Part shown: positions 8,147-17,381 of the stretch, one piece after another
How positions within the stretch are numbered: position 1 is the first letter of the stretch
How the letters are laid out: each line of letters begins with the position of its first letter
From: ZC4RG30 sp039917615
Lineage (GTDB): Bacteria > Pseudomonadota > Gammaproteobacteria > Steroidobacterales > Steroidobacteraceae
DNA length: 64,000 nt
Assembly (NCBI GenBank): GCA_039917615.1
Contig: JBDSJD010000015.1
Coordinates: 1 to 64,000 of the forward strand
Direction: 5' to 3'
Made by a program: the position numbers and the translations under genes
The notes under the pieces: model-generated
What the model saw: the letters and a program-made list of their open reading frames with translations, nothing else
Database searches by the model: none
Told to the model about the DNA's origin: nothing

Positions 8147-11100
8147 TTAGAGGGTAAAGGAGACGCCGGCGAAGAACTGGCGGCCCGTCTTGCTGTAAAC
8201 CCGTTGAGAGCGGCGGACCTGGCCGCTCCACTGGTCGGCTGCCTGGTCGGTCAGATTCAGGGCGTCGAACGTGAACTTGACGTTCGGCGTGAGCTGATAC
8301 GAGGCAGACATATCGACGTTCAACGTCGCGTAGCTGCCGTAGGCGTCCGGAACTTCGGCCTTGAACGGCAGGGTCACGATATATTCGTCACGATAAGAAG
8401 CCGAGACACGGGCCGAGAACTTCTTGTCTTCATAGTAGAGGGTCGCGTTCACCGAGTGCGGCGAGACCCTGGCGAACTGGTCGTAGACCGGGGTCGGGTT
8501 CGTGGTCGACAGAAAGTAGGGGATGGAGGAGTCAACATAGGTGTAGTTCAGCAAGGTGCCGAAGTTGCTGAAGATCCCCGGCAGGAAGGTGAAGTCCTGT
8601 TGCAGGTTCAGCTCTACGCCTTTGACATAACCGCCCTGCGCATTGCGTGACCGCGTCACGGTATAGGGGGTGGTGCCATCCTGGCCGCTGGGAAGCAACG
8701 AGAGGGGCAGCCCGAGGGTTCCATAGGGCTCCACCGAGGTGATGTTCTGGATCAGGCTCGCGATGTCCTTGTAGAAGAACGCCGCGCTGATGATCGAACC
8801 GGGGGTGGGATACCACTCGAGGCTGAGGTCGTAGTTCTTGGCCCGATAGGGCTTGAGGAAGGGGTTGCCGATGGTGGCATTTTGGGCGCCGAAGGTCGTG
8901 TTGACGCCGCCGCCCGGATTCAGGTTGTTGAAGCCGGGGCGGGCCATGACCGAGGCGTAGGCCAAGCGGGCCACGAGGTCCGGCGTAACATCCAGTGCGA
9001 CGTTCAAAGAAGGCAGGAGGTCGTCGTAGCTGTTTTTCACGACCACCGGCGCCGTGAGCGACAGGAAGCCGCTCGCCGTCAGATTGGTCTTTACGTAGCG
9101 TACGCCGACGTTACCGCGGATACGGCGGCCGCCGAGCACTTCGTTGTCGAAGTCGGCCTGCAAGTAGAAGGCCTTGTCGTTCTCGCGGACGCCGCGGTTG
9201 TTGGCCAGCGCCGAGTCGATGGCGAGCGTAAAGTCGCCGTAGGCATTGGCGCAGTTGCAGAGCAGATCAAGCGCACGGATGTAGGCGTCCACGTCGGGGA
9301 CCACCCAGCCGGTCACCGAGTCCGCCGGCAGGCCGAGATGGGAACCCCACCCGGCAAGCGTCGTGCTGAGAGGCGCCGACCCCGGGAAGTCTGCGGCGAA
9401 TTTGCCGAAGTCGAAGGTCGTGTAGGTCCCGGCAGGGCAAGGCGTTCCTTGAGTGGCCGCCGCGTTGCGGTTGGTTGCGCTAATCGCGCACCTGGGCCCG
9501 TTGTTCCCGTGCCGACGCGTGGTTGAAAGCGACTCGAACTCGAAGCCCTTGTAGCTAAGGCCGCCTTTCAAGGTCCAGCCGTCGCCGAGGTCGAACTTTA
9601 GGTTGGCCTCGCCGGTCTTGAGGGTGTTATCGACCGTCGCCTGGGTGATCCGGATATCGGGCGTGAGGCCGGTATTCAGGTTGGTGAAGGTGACGTTGGC
9701 CGGATTGGCCACGTCATAACCGTAGCTGATGAATGGCCTGCGCGCACTGGCGCGCGAGTCCCAGATGTAGTTGTCCTTGTTGAAGCCGTCGTACGACATC
9801 AGGATCGTATAGGGCTGGTCATAGGCGGAACCGGAATGCCCAACCTTGAATTCGCCGCTCAGACGATCGGTGAAGTCCTGCTCGAGCCGCAAACCGATCT
9901 GGTGGGTCTTGGTGGTCGAGACGGTCCGTTCCTGGATGTGCTTCACATCGACGTTGTTAAGCCGCATGTAGTCGACTTGGCCTGCGCCGTACCGCCCCAC
10001 CAGGCTGGGATCGACGCCGGTTGGAACGATGTGGACGTCCATGATCTGCGAATCGACCCGGCCCGCGAACAGCGGGAAGCTGCTCGAAGCGCCGTTGACG
10101 TTGCGGTTGTTGGACGCGTTTGAGAGGGCGTAGTCGGTGCGGTCCTGGTCGAACTGCGAGTAGACCGCGTCCAGGGTCAAACGGGTTGCATCGGACGGAC
10201 GCCACTGGAACGAGGTGGTCGCGCCCAGCCGCTCCTGATCGAGCTGGAACCGGCCAAGGCCCGGGTTCCGCGGCAGGAAAATCCCTGCCTGGTTGATGGC
10301 CGAGTACGCGACCGGATCAGATGGGTCGCCGGAGAAACACTGGTTGGCCGGCCGGCCTAAGCCTGTCAGCGAACCGGACAACTCGTTGACGTAAGGGATA
10401 CGCGTGTTGACGACCTGGCTGCCGGGCTGAGCGGGATCGTCTGTCGCACGGCCGCAGAAGCCGTTGTTGAAGTCCGAATAGTCCGATTGCGAGGTGTCAC
10501 TGTAGCCGTCTTCCTGCGCGAGGCGCGTGCTATAAGCGACGGAGAACAGGGCGCCGAAGTTGCCCCAGGTGTTGCTGATCAGGCCCGACAGACGCGGCGC
10601 GGCCGTCTTGTTGTTATCGTAGTAGGCGGATTGGGCCGAAGCCGCGGCGCGGAAGCCGGGTTTGTCGAACGGCCGGGCGGTTTCCAGGTTGACGGTGGCG
10701 GCGAGTGAGCCTTCGTCCATCTCGGCCGACTGGGACTTGTAGACCGAGACACTGTTGAAGAGCTCCGAGGCGAAGGTCGAGAAATCGAAGCCGCGCGTCC
10801 GGTTGATGCCGACGTCCACGCCCAAGGTCGAGCCGGTCGTGGCGGAATAGGCTTCGATGCCGTTCAGGGTCGTACGGACGAAGTCGCCGCCGAGACCGCG
10901 GACAGTGATGGTGCGGCCTTCACCGGCGTCGCGGGTGACAGAGACGCCTGGAATGCGCTGGATGGATTCGGCGAGGTTGGCGTCTGGGAAGCTCGCGAGA
11001 TCGTCCGCCTTGATGACGTCGACGATGTTGTCTTCCCTGCGCTTGGTGGCGACCGCGCTCTGCAGCGAGGCGCGATAGCCGGTGACCACAACGGCATCGA

Positions 11101-11227
11101 GCGCGTCCTCTTCGGCCTCAGCCGAGGCGGCGCCGGCCGTGTTCAATGAGGAGCCGAGCGCCAGGGCGACGACTGAGCCTCCGCCGTAGAGAGCCGCGCG
11201 CATGCGATTACCTGTCTTTGAGTGCAT
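8147..11227 (-). CDS. TonB-dependent outer-membrane receptor (Xanthomonas/Caulobacter type)
   Basis: The 1026-residue protein has a signal peptide ending near GAASAEA, a TonB-box-like DALDAVVVTG, and a plug domain with NLAESIQRIPGVSVTRD, ITVRGLGGDF and LNGIEAYS. These are hallmarks of the large TonB receptors that import oligosaccharides in Xanthomonads and Caulobacterales. The beta barrel runs to YSKTGRQFFAGVSFTL. ATG 11227 is preceded by AAGGGGAAG at good distance, so I prefer it to the longer frame. It converges on the GH2 gene and probably imports the oligosaccharide that enzyme acts on. A 12-bp palindrome lies just upstream and a strong terminator downstream, so it is likely transcribed alone. 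Confidence 0.88.
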   Translation of the reverse strand: MHSKTGNRMRAALYGGGSVVALALGSSLNTAGAASAEAEEDALDAVVVTGYRASLQSAVATKRREDNIVDVIKADDLASFPDANLAESIQRIPGVSVTRDAGEGRTITVRGLGGDFVRTTLNGIEAYSATTGSTLGVDVGINRTRGFDFSTFASELFNSVSVYKSQSAEMDEGSLAATVNLETARPFDKPGFRAAASAQSAYYDNNKTAAPRLSGLISNTWGNFGALFSVAYSTRLAQEDGYSDTSQSDYSDFNNGFCGRATDDPAQPGSQVVNTRIPYVNELSGSLTGLGRPANQCFSGDPSDPVAYSAINQAGIFLPRNPGLGRFQLDQERLGATTSFQWRPSDATRLTLDAVYSQFDQDRTDYALSNASNNRNVNGASSSFPLFAGRVDSQIMDVHIVPTGVDPSLVGRYGAGQVDYMRLNNVDVKHIQERTVSTTKTHQIGLRLEQDFTDRLSGEFKVGHSGSAYDQPYTILMSYDGFNKDNYIWDSRASARRPFISYGYDVANPANVTFTNLNTGLTPDIRITQATVDNTLKTGEANLKFDLGDGWTLKGGLSYKGFEFESLSTTRRHGNNGPRCAISATNRNAAATQGTPCPAGTYTTFDFGKFAADFPGSAPLSTTLAGWGSHLGLPADSVTGWVVPDVDAYIRALDLLCNCANAYGDFTLAIDSALANNRGVRENDKAFYLQADFDNEVLGGRRIRGNVGVRYVKTNLTASGFLSLTAPVVVKNSYDDLLPSLNVALDVTPDLVARLAYASVMARPGFNNLNPGGGVNTTFGAQNATIGNPFLKPYRAKNYDLSLEWYPTPGSIISAAFFYKDIASLIQNITSVEPYGTLGLPLSLLPSGQDGTTPYTVTRSRNAQGGYVKGVELNLQQDFTFLPGIFSNFGTLLNYTYVDSSIPYFLSTTNPTPVYDQFARVSPHSVNATLYYEDKKFSARVSASYRDEYIVTLPFKAEVPDAYGSYATLNVDMSASYQLTPNVKFTFDALNLTDQAADQWSGQVRRSQRVYSKTGRQFFAGVSFTL

Positions 11228-11248
11228 TGTTCTTCCCCTTTTGCCATG

Positions 11249-11260
11249 GCGCTTAAGCGC
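11249..11260. promoter_or_regulatory. Palindrome upstream of the TonB receptor start
   Basis: GCGCTTAAGCGC is a perfect 12-bp palindrome 22 bases upstream of the receptor ATG. Its position between the likely promoter and the ribosome site suits a repressor operator, for instance of a LacI/GntR-type sugar regulator. No such regulator gene lies nearby, so the function is inference. Confidence 0.4.
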
Positions 11261-11337
11261 TGTTCTGTGGCTGTGTGTCGATCCCGTAGCTCGCGATAGG
11301 AAATTCAACCCACCTGCCCTGCATAAGTCAAGTAGCC

Positions 11338-11415
11338 ATCTGCCTGAAATCTCGCCGCCTGCGGATGGCCGGCGCAGCCCCGCCCTGCCGCCGCATCAGT
11401 TTTCGGCAGGCAGGC
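11338..11415. repeat. Structured intergenic repeat A, copy 2
   Basis: This copy runs from ATCTGCCTGAAAT to CGGCAGGCAG. It is the copy with the best outer stem (CTGCCTG with CAGGCAG, then AAA with TTT across a small bulge) and an inner CTGCG/CGCAG pairing. It occupies the middle of the 311-base gene-free stretch 11228-11538. The rest of that stretch holds the receptor leader on the left and 120 unremarkable bases on the right. It marks the boundary between the carbohydrate block and the catabolic operon. Confidence 0.75.
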
Positions 11416-11538
11416 GCATCAACGTGAATTCAGATCAGCCGGGCGCGAGCATAAGGCCAACTCTTGCTGGGGTGCCCAATGCCCGGTGGTGCGCAAAAGT
11501 AGTACACGGGACGGGTCGAGCTCAGCGTGCGCGTGGCG

Positions 11539-13011
11539 TCAGGTCAGCGGCAATTCCTTCGCACTCGCCCACACACCATGCACCTGCGGGCTGATGCGAA
11601 ACGGCAGCAGCACGCGCGCGACATCGCCATCCGCCAGTCGCTGCGCGTCCGCGATCACCAGTTCGGAGCGATTCTCGGCATAGTTTGATGCCACGCCGAC
11701 CAGATAGCCGGCGCCTTCGCCCTCACCCCTTGGCACAAAGCTGCATTCCTGCAGGCTGTGTGTTGGTCCAGCAAAGTATTTCTCCACCTTGCCCGTCTCG
11801 ATATCGAAGCGGCCGTAGCTGTTGGTCAGGCGGGCTGGCGCGCCCGGCACCATCCTGTTCCGGTCAGCCGGCCGTTCATCATCAGTGAAGGGCGTATACA
11901 GGTAGCGCGTAGGCAAACTCAGGACGCGCGGATCCACCTTGCCAAGATCCCCCACCTGCATGGACCAGAGGATCTCTTCCTTCCAGTCGTTGCCCGGCTT
12001 ATCCAGATCGAGGGTGATCTTGCGGATGAACGCCCGTGCCTTCGCAGGATTCCACGGCGAGCCATCGACCGGCGGGAAGAACGGAAAGAAATTCGAATCG
12101 TAGAACGGCGCATAGAGGATGACCTTGTTGCCTTCCGAATGCGCGTTGAAGGTATGCATCATGCAGCGCTCCGGGCCCTGGAACCAGCGCATGTCCTTCG
12201 CGCTGCCGCCGCGCGGCATCACTCCAATCATCGAGGGCTTCGACGCATCCCAGCCCCAGTGGATCTTCCCTGCCTTGAGGCGTTCCTGGCTCGTGACATA
12301 GCCGCCGAAGGGAATGACCACATGGCGATGCGTCAGCGCCATGTCGTGAATCATGCTGACATAGGGAACTTTTACAGTGACGCTATCCGTCAGCCGCCCT
12401 TTCGCGTCGAGAGTTGCGATGTAGAGATCGTCGCTGGCGAGGCCCGTGGCCTCGTAGCCAAAGCACACCATCTCGCCAGTCAGAGGGTCGAGCTTGGGAT
12501 GTGCGCTGAAAGTCTCGCTCTTCCACGCACCACGCGCATTCCATTGCGCCCGCGTGGCCAGCGTGTTGGGATCCAGTTCATAGGGCAGGCCGTCTTCCTT
12601 CAGGGAAAACAGTTTGCCGGCATGCACCAGCGGCGCGGTATTGGAGACAGTACGGCGATTCGGTCGCCGCGCATCGCGAATGGACTCATCATCGGTATAC
12701 GGGTTGCGGTAGTACCCATACAGCTGGTGCCCAGCCTTGCGATTGTTCTCGAAGTGCTCGGTACGCACCCACCTGCCGCGGTAACCCACCTTGCCATTGC
12801 GGATGCGGAACATGCTGACGTAACCGTCGGCACTGAGAACGGCGTCATCGGCGAATTTCGGCGGGTAGAACCACTCCGCGCCCACGCGGTAGAAGGCGCC
12901 ATCGATATCCGCAGGAATCTTGCCGACCACCTCGCAGTCGAGGATGTCGGCCTCGAAACGTATGGGGGCTGCAAATCCGCGCCCCGCTGCCGCGCCTGAA
13001 TAATCGGCCAT
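11539..13011 (-). CDS. Carotenoid-cleavage/lignostilbene-type dioxygenase
   Basis: The 490-residue cytosolic protein matches the RPE65/carotenoid oxygenase family in length and layout. The four iron-binding histidines are visible at H171 (ETFSAHPK), H222 (SMIHDM), H286 (CMMHTFNAH) and H478 (SPQVHGVW). Members split a conjugated C=C bond with O2 to give two aldehydes or ketones; substrates include carotenoids, stilbenes and lignin-derived phenylpropenes. It is the last gene of a six-gene minus-strand operon that also has an aldehyde dehydrogenase and two SDRs, which could oxidise the aldehyde products. No signal peptide is seen. Confidence 0.85.
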   Translation of the reverse strand: MADYSGAAAGRGFAAPIRFEADILDCEVVGKIPADIDGAFYRVGAEWFYPPKFADDAVLSADGYVSMFRIRNGKVGYRGRWVRTEHFENNRKAGHQLYGYYRNPYTDDESIRDARRPNRRTVSNTAPLVHAGKLFSLKEDGLPYELDPNTLATRAQWNARGAWKSETFSAHPKLDPLTGEMVCFGYEATGLASDDLYIATLDAKGRLTDSVTVKVPYVSMIHDMALTHRHVVIPFGGYVTSQERLKAGKIHWGWDASKPSMIGVMPRGGSAKDMRWFQGPERCMMHTFNAHSEGNKVILYAPFYDSNFFPFFPPVDGSPWNPAKARAFIRKITLDLDKPGNDWKEEILWSMQVGDLGKVDPRVLSLPTRYLYTPFTDDERPADRNRMVPGAPARLTNSYGRFDIETGKVEKYFAGPTHSLQECSFVPRGEGEGAGYLVGVASNYAENRSELVIADAQRLADGDVARVLLPFRISPQVHGVWASAKELPLT

Positions 13012-13026
13012 ATCGCCCCCGTTGCT

Positions 13027-13899
13027 TCAGCCCAGACTGCCGAACCGCCCAGCCTGCAGATCGTCGAATGCCGCCACTATCTGCTCGCGCGTATTCATGA
13101 CGAACGGGCCATAGCCTACTATCGGTTCGTCGATGGGAACACCGCTCAGCAGCAGGAAGCTCGCGTTTGAACCAGACCGCAGCGAAACCTGGTTGCCGGC
13201 AGGACCCAACAACGCAAGGTCTCCATCGCCCAGGGCCTGCCCGGAGGCCAGCGACAATTCGCCGCCCAGCACCGTGACCACGGTGTTGTGACCCTCCGGC
13301 ACATCCAGCAGGCAGGCGCCGCTGGCAAGGGTTACATCCCAGACATTCAGCTCAGTCCAGGTTCGCGCTGCACCTTCGGTAGCGCCGAACCGACCTGCAA
13401 TCACGCGAATCTGCCCGTCGGCTTCCGGCAGGGCCACCACCGGAATTGCCTCGCTCGCAATTGCCTGGTAGCGCGGCGGATTCATTTTATCGCGGGCGGG
13501 CATGTTCACCCACAGCTGCGCCATTTTCAGCAGGCCACCGCTGCGCGTGAATGATTCCGAATGGAATTCCTCGTGCAGCACGCCGGCGCCGGCTGTCATC
13601 CACTGCACATCGCCTGGCCCGATGGTGCCACCGCTGCCAGACGAATCACGGTGTGACACTTCACCACTGTAGACAATTGTCACGGTCTCGAAGCCGCGAT
13701 GCGCGTGCTCACCGACACCGCGCCGCTTGTCGGAAGGCGTGAATTGTGCGGGCCCCGCGTAATCCAGCAACAGGAACGGGCTCAGCAATTTTCCCAGACG
13801 ATCATAGGAAAACAGCGTCCGCACCGGGAAGCCATCTCCCACCCAGTGCCCGGCAGGCGCGTGATACACCCCGAGCACTTCCTTGTCCGCGTTTCCCAT
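13027..13899 (-). CDS. Pirin family bicupin protein
   Basis: The 290-residue bicupin has the pirin N-terminal metal site: GEHAHRGFETVT supplies two His, and VLHEEFH supplies further ligands. Pirins bind Fe or other metals; some have quercetin 2,3-dioxygenase activity, others are regulators. The C-terminal cupin ends with IVGYGPFVMNTREQI, typical of the family. It lies 15 bases after the SDR gene and 15 before the dioxygenase, so it is co-transcribed with aromatic/carotenoid-type catabolic genes. Its role there, an oxygenase or a redox sensor, is not decided by sequence. Confidence 0.85.
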   Translation of the reverse strand: MGNADKEVLGVYHAPAGHWVGDGFPVRTLFSYDRLGKLLSPFLLLDYAGPAQFTPSDKRRGVGEHAHRGFETVTIVYSGEVSHRDSSGSGGTIGPGDVQWMTAGAGVLHEEFHSESFTRSGGLLKMAQLWVNMPARDKMNPPRYQAIASEAIPVVALPEADGQIRVIAGRFGATEGAARTWTELNVWDVTLASGACLLDVPEGHNTVVTVLGGELSLASGQALGDGDLALLGPAGNQVSLRSGSNASFLLLSGVPIDEPIVGYGPFVMNTREQIVAAFDDLQAGRFGSLG

Positions 13900-13914
13900 G
13901 GACGTACCCAGAGA

Positions 13915-14658
13915 CTAGCCTCGGCCGACGAACGGCATGTTGGTGGCCATGACCGTCATGTTCAGGACATTTGCCTCGAGCGGCAGTCCCGCCATGTAGA
14001 GCACGGCATCGGCAACATGCTTCACATCGAATGTCGGCTCCGGCTTCAGCGAGAAATCCGCCTGCAATGTGCCGCTGGACATCGGAATCCCGAGGTTGGT
14101 CTGGACGTTGCCGATATCGATCTGCCCACAGGCTATGTTGAACCGCCGCCCTTCCAGCGACAGCGTCTTGGTCAGACCGGTGACCGCGTGCTTGGACGCG
14201 GTATAGGCGGCGAGGTTGGGCCGCGGCGTGACCGAAGCGATCGAGCCATTGTTGATGATGCGGCCGCCTTGGGGTTGCTGCGACTTCATCACGCGAAACG
14301 CTGCCTGCGCGCACAGAAACACGCCAGTTACATTGGTGTCGATGACCTTTCGCCAGACGGCGACATCCAGCTCATCGGTGGGTGTCGGCGGCGCCGCGGT
14401 ACCGGCGTTGTTGAACAGCACATCCAGCCGGCCAAATTTCGCGACCGTCCGCTGCACCATGTCGGTTACGGCGGCGGAGTCGGTTACATCGGTCGGGATC
14501 GCAAGGATCCCGCCACCTGCGGCGGCCGCGGTCTCTTCCAGCGGCGCGCTGCGGCGGCCCGCGATGGCGACCTGATATCCCGCACCCGCCAGTGCGACGG
14601 CGACGGCGCGACCGATGCCTGATCCAGCGCCGGTGACTAGAGCAACCCTAGACTGCAT
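13915..14658 (-). CDS. Short-chain dehydrogenase/reductase
   Basis: The 247-residue classical SDR shows TGAGSGIG for NAD(P) binding, NNAG after beta-4, the catalytic Ser in NNGSIASV and YTASK for Tyr/Lys. It would interconvert an alcohol and a ketone. The C-terminus (NMTVMATNMPFVGRG) is that of a well-known SDR subgroup. Distances of 42 and 15 bases to its neighbours place it inside the catabolic operon. The substrate is not apparent. Confidence 0.85.
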   Translation of the reverse strand: MQSRVALVTGAGSGIGRAVAVALAGAGYQVAIAGRRSAPLEETAAAAGGGILAIPTDVTDSAAVTDMVQRTVAKFGRLDVLFNNAGTAAPPTPTDELDVAVWRKVIDTNVTGVFLCAQAAFRVMKSQQPQGGRIINNGSIASVTPRPNLAAYTASKHAVTGLTKTLSLEGRRFNIACGQIDIGNVQTNLGIPMSSGTLQADFSLKPEPTFDVKHVADAVLYMAGLPLEANVLNMTVMATNMPFVGRG

Positions 14659-14700
14659 ACAGCATTCTCCAATTGAAAGCGGTCGATGAAAACGTGAAGC

Positions 14701-15855
14701 CTACTCGAAACGGAGCTGATCGCGGTTGTGCAGGATGGACCGGCTGACCTCACGAATGTCATTGCAGCCGGTCAGCGCCATGCTGACCTGCAGTTCGCGG
14801 CTCATGATCTGCAATGCGGCGGTCACTCCCGGCCCGCCCATGGCGCCGAGCCCATAGAGGAACGCGCGACCAATCAGCGTACCGTTGGCGCCCAGTGCCA
14901 CTGCCTTGAGAATGTCCTGTCCCGAGCGGATACCGCTGTCGAGCAGCACTTCGCAGCGCCCCTGCACCGCATCGACAATCTGCGGCAGCACTGAAATCGT
15001 GGAGGGCGCGCCATCCAGTTGCCGGCCACCATGATTCGAAACCACCAGCGCGTCTGCGCCCAGCGCCGCTGCCTGCCGGGCATCGTCCGGATCCATGATC
15101 CCTTTGATGATGAGCTTGCCCTTCCAGCGTGCGCGGATCTGCTGCAGGTCTTCCCACGTTACCGAGGAATCGAACTGGGTGCTGATCCACTGCGCGAAGG
15201 GCACGGGGCCCGTGCGTGCCACAGCCGCACTCAGATTGCCGAACTCCCGCCGCTTGCCGTTGAGCACACTCCACAGCCAGCGCGGCCTGATGGCGATATC
15301 CAGCGCGTTGCGCAGGGTAAGCCGCGGCGGCATGGCGAGGCCGTTCTTTGCATCGCGGCGACGCAAGGCGCCCACCGGAATATCCACCGTCATCATCAGC
15401 ACCGGACACTCGGCGGCCTGCGCCCGATCGATCAGCTCGGCGGTATAGCCGCGATCCTTCATGACATACAGCTGGAACCAGAATGGGGCGCTGGTGGCCT
15501 GACGCACATCCTCGATCGAGCAGATCGACACAGTGCTCAGGCAAAAGGGCACGCCGAAGGCTTCCGCTGCACGAGCCGCATGGATCTCGCCATCACCATG
15601 CACCATGCCCGCCATACCGGTGGGTGCCAACGCCACCGGCATGGTGGCAGATTGCCCGAGCATCGGGCGCACCAGGCTCTGTCGTGAGACATCGATGAGC
15701 ACGCGCGGCCGCAGCTGTATCGCATCGAAATCGCTGCGATTGCGCTGCAAGGTGAGCTCGTCATAGGACCCGCGATCCATGTATTCAAAGATGCTGCGCG
15801 GCACGCGCCGCCGCGCCAGCAGACGCAGATCCTCGATGCTGTTGATCACTTGCAA
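14701..15855 (-). CDS. FMN-dependent alpha-hydroxy-acid dehydrogenase (lactate/mandelate type)
   Basis: The ~384-residue TIM-barrel flavoprotein carries SIFEYMDRG near the N-terminus, QLYVMKDRG, and the active-site strip VVSNHGGRQLDGAPS with the catalytic His, then DSGIRSGQDI for FMN phosphate binding. Family members oxidise L-2-hydroxy acids to 2-keto acids and pass electrons to quinone or O2. No ATG fits the start: TTG 15855 follows AAAGG at 8 bases; GTG 15849 is an alternative. It lies 32 bases after mmsA in the same operon. Lactate, mandelate or a larger hydroxy acid are all possible. Confidence 0.83.
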   Translation of the reverse strand: MQVINSIEDLRLLARRRVPRSIFEYMDRGSYDELTLQRNRSDFDAIQLRPRVLIDVSRQSLVRPMLGQSATMPVALAPTGMAGMVHGDGEIHAARAAEAFGVPFCLSTVSICSIEDVRQATSAPFWFQLYVMKDRGYTAELIDRAQAAECPVLMMTVDIPVGALRRRDAKNGLAMPPRLTLRNALDIAIRPRWLWSVLNGKRREFGNLSAAVARTGPVPFAQWISTQFDSSVTWEDLQQIRARWKGKLIIKGIMDPDDARQAAALGADALVVSNHGGRQLDGAPSTISVLPQIVDAVQGRCEVLLDSGIRSGQDILKAVALGANGTLIGRAFLYGLGAMGGPGVTAALQIMSRELQVSMALTGCNDIREVSRSILHNRDQLRFE

Positions 15856-15887
15856 GACAGTTGCCTTTGGTTCGCCAGGGTGACTTT

Positions 15888-17381
15888 TCAGTTCACCGGC
15901 ATGGTGAACTCGGCGCCCTTGCCGCGGCCTTCGGGCCAACGCTGCATAACGCTCTTGTAGCGCGTGTAGAAGCGCACGGCCTCGTCGCCATATGCGTGGT
16001 GCTCGCCAAACAGCGACTGCTTCCAGCCGCCGAATGAATGCCAGGCCATTGGCACCGGAATGGGCACATTGATGCCAACCATGCCAACCTGCACGCTGCG
16101 GGAAAAGGCGCGCGCAGTGGCGCCGTCGGCCGTAAAGCATGCGGCACCGTTGCTGAGCGGGTGGCTGTTGATCAGCTGCACGGCAGTCGCCAGGTCCGCC
16201 GCGCGCACAATGCTCAGTACCGGTCCGAAGATCTCATCGCGGTAGATGGCGTGCTGTGGCTGAACCTGGTCAAACACGCTGGCGCCGGTAAAGAATCCGT
16301 GTTCATGACCCGGTACCTGCAGGCCGCGGCCATCCACGACCAGCGTCGCGCCCTCCTGCACTCCCTTCTCGATATAGCCCTCGACACGCGCCCGGTGCGC
16401 AGCCGTGACCAGCGGCCCCATTTCCACGCCTGCCCTGTCGCCGGCGCCGATCCGCAATGATCGGGCGCGTTCGGCAATCTGCGGCAACAAGCGATCTGCC
16501 ATGTTGCCCACGGCAACCAAAACCGAAACCGCCATGCAGCGCTCACCGGCCGACCCGAATGCCGCACCGATCACTGCATCCACCGCGAGTTCCGGGTCCG
16601 CATCGGGCATCACCACCAAGTGGTTCTTCGCGCCACCCAATGCTTGCACGCGCTTGCCATGCAGGGCCGCGGTGTCATGCACATGTCTCGCTACCAAAGA
16701 CGAGCCAACAAACGACACAGCATGCACGGTGGGATGCACCAACAAAGCATCGACGGCCTCGCGATCGCCCTGCACCACATTGAACACGCCGTCCGGCAGC
16801 CCTGCTTCGCGCAGCAGCCCTGCCAGCAGCAGACTGGCGGAAGGATCGCGTTCCGACGGTTTAAGCACGAAGGTATTGCCGCATGCCAGCGCCAGCGGGA
16901 ACATCCACATCGGCACCATGACCGGAAAATTGAACGGCGTGATGCCTGCGACAACGCCCAGCGGCTGCCGCAGGTTCCAGTTGTCGATGCCGCCGCCTAC
17001 ATTGTCGGAATGCGCTCCGGTCAGCAGGCGCGGCGCACCCGCCGCAAATTCAACCACTTCGATGCCCCGGGTCACTTCCCCATCCGCATCGGCAAGCACC
17101 TTGCCATGTTCCCGGGTGATAGCAGAGGCGAGAGAAACACGGTTTGCCTCCAGCAGTTCGCGGAAGCGGAACATGACCTGCGCGCGGCGGAGGGCTGAAA
17201 GCTGCGACCAGGCGGGGAATGCCGCTGCGGCGCTGGCCACCGCGGCATCAACAGTGGCGGCGTCGGCCATGGCGACGCGTGCAGCGACTGCGCCAGTGGC
17301 GGGATTGAACACGTCGGCGGTGCGACTGCCCGCTACCGGTGCCACCATTTTTCCACCGATGAAATGGCCGATGGTCACCAT
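15888..17381 (-). CDS. mmsA: CoA-acylating methylmalonate-semialdehyde dehydrogenase-like
   Basis: The 497-residue aldehyde dehydrogenase has the MmsA-type signature: PFNFPVMVPMWMFPLA, KPSERDPS, and GSAGERCMAVS with the catalytic Cys. Enzymes of this group convert (methyl)malonate semialdehyde, NAD+ and CoA to propionyl- or acetyl-CoA in valine, inositol and beta-alanine breakdown. ATG 17381 overlaps the end of the upstream SDR gene by 7 bases, so translation is coupled. In this operon it may act on a small aldehyde from side-chain cleavage rather than on valine; no valine genes are present. Confidence 0.85.
   Translation of the reverse strand: MVTIGHFIGGKMVAPVAGSRTADVFNPATGAVAARVAMADAATVDAAVASAAAAFPAWSQLSALRRAQVMFRFRELLEANRVSLASAITREHGKVLADADGEVTRGIEVVEFAAGAPRLLTGAHSDNVGGGIDNWNLRQPLGVVAGITPFNFPVMVPMWMFPLALACGNTFVLKPSERDPSASLLLAGLLREAGLPDGVFNVVQGDREAVDALLVHPTVHAVSFVGSSLVARHVHDTAALHGKRVQALGGAKNHLVVMPDADPELAVDAVIGAAFGSAGERCMAVSVLVAVGNMADRLLPQIAERARSLRIGAGDRAGVEMGPLVTAAHRARVEGYIEKGVQEGATLVVDGRGLQVPGHEHGFFTGASVFDQVQPQHAIYRDEIFGPVLSIVRAADLATAVQLINSHPLSNGAACFTADGATARAFSRSVQVGMVGINVPIPVPMAWHSFGGWKQSLFGEHHAYGDEAVRFYTRYKSVMQRWPEGRGKGAEFTMPVN

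Noticed and set aside
46..11415. Repeat A as integron attC sites
   Set aside because: The copies lack the RYYYAAC...GTTRRRY core pairs, there is no integrase gene in the window, and spacing is 11 and 50 kb, not cassette-sized.
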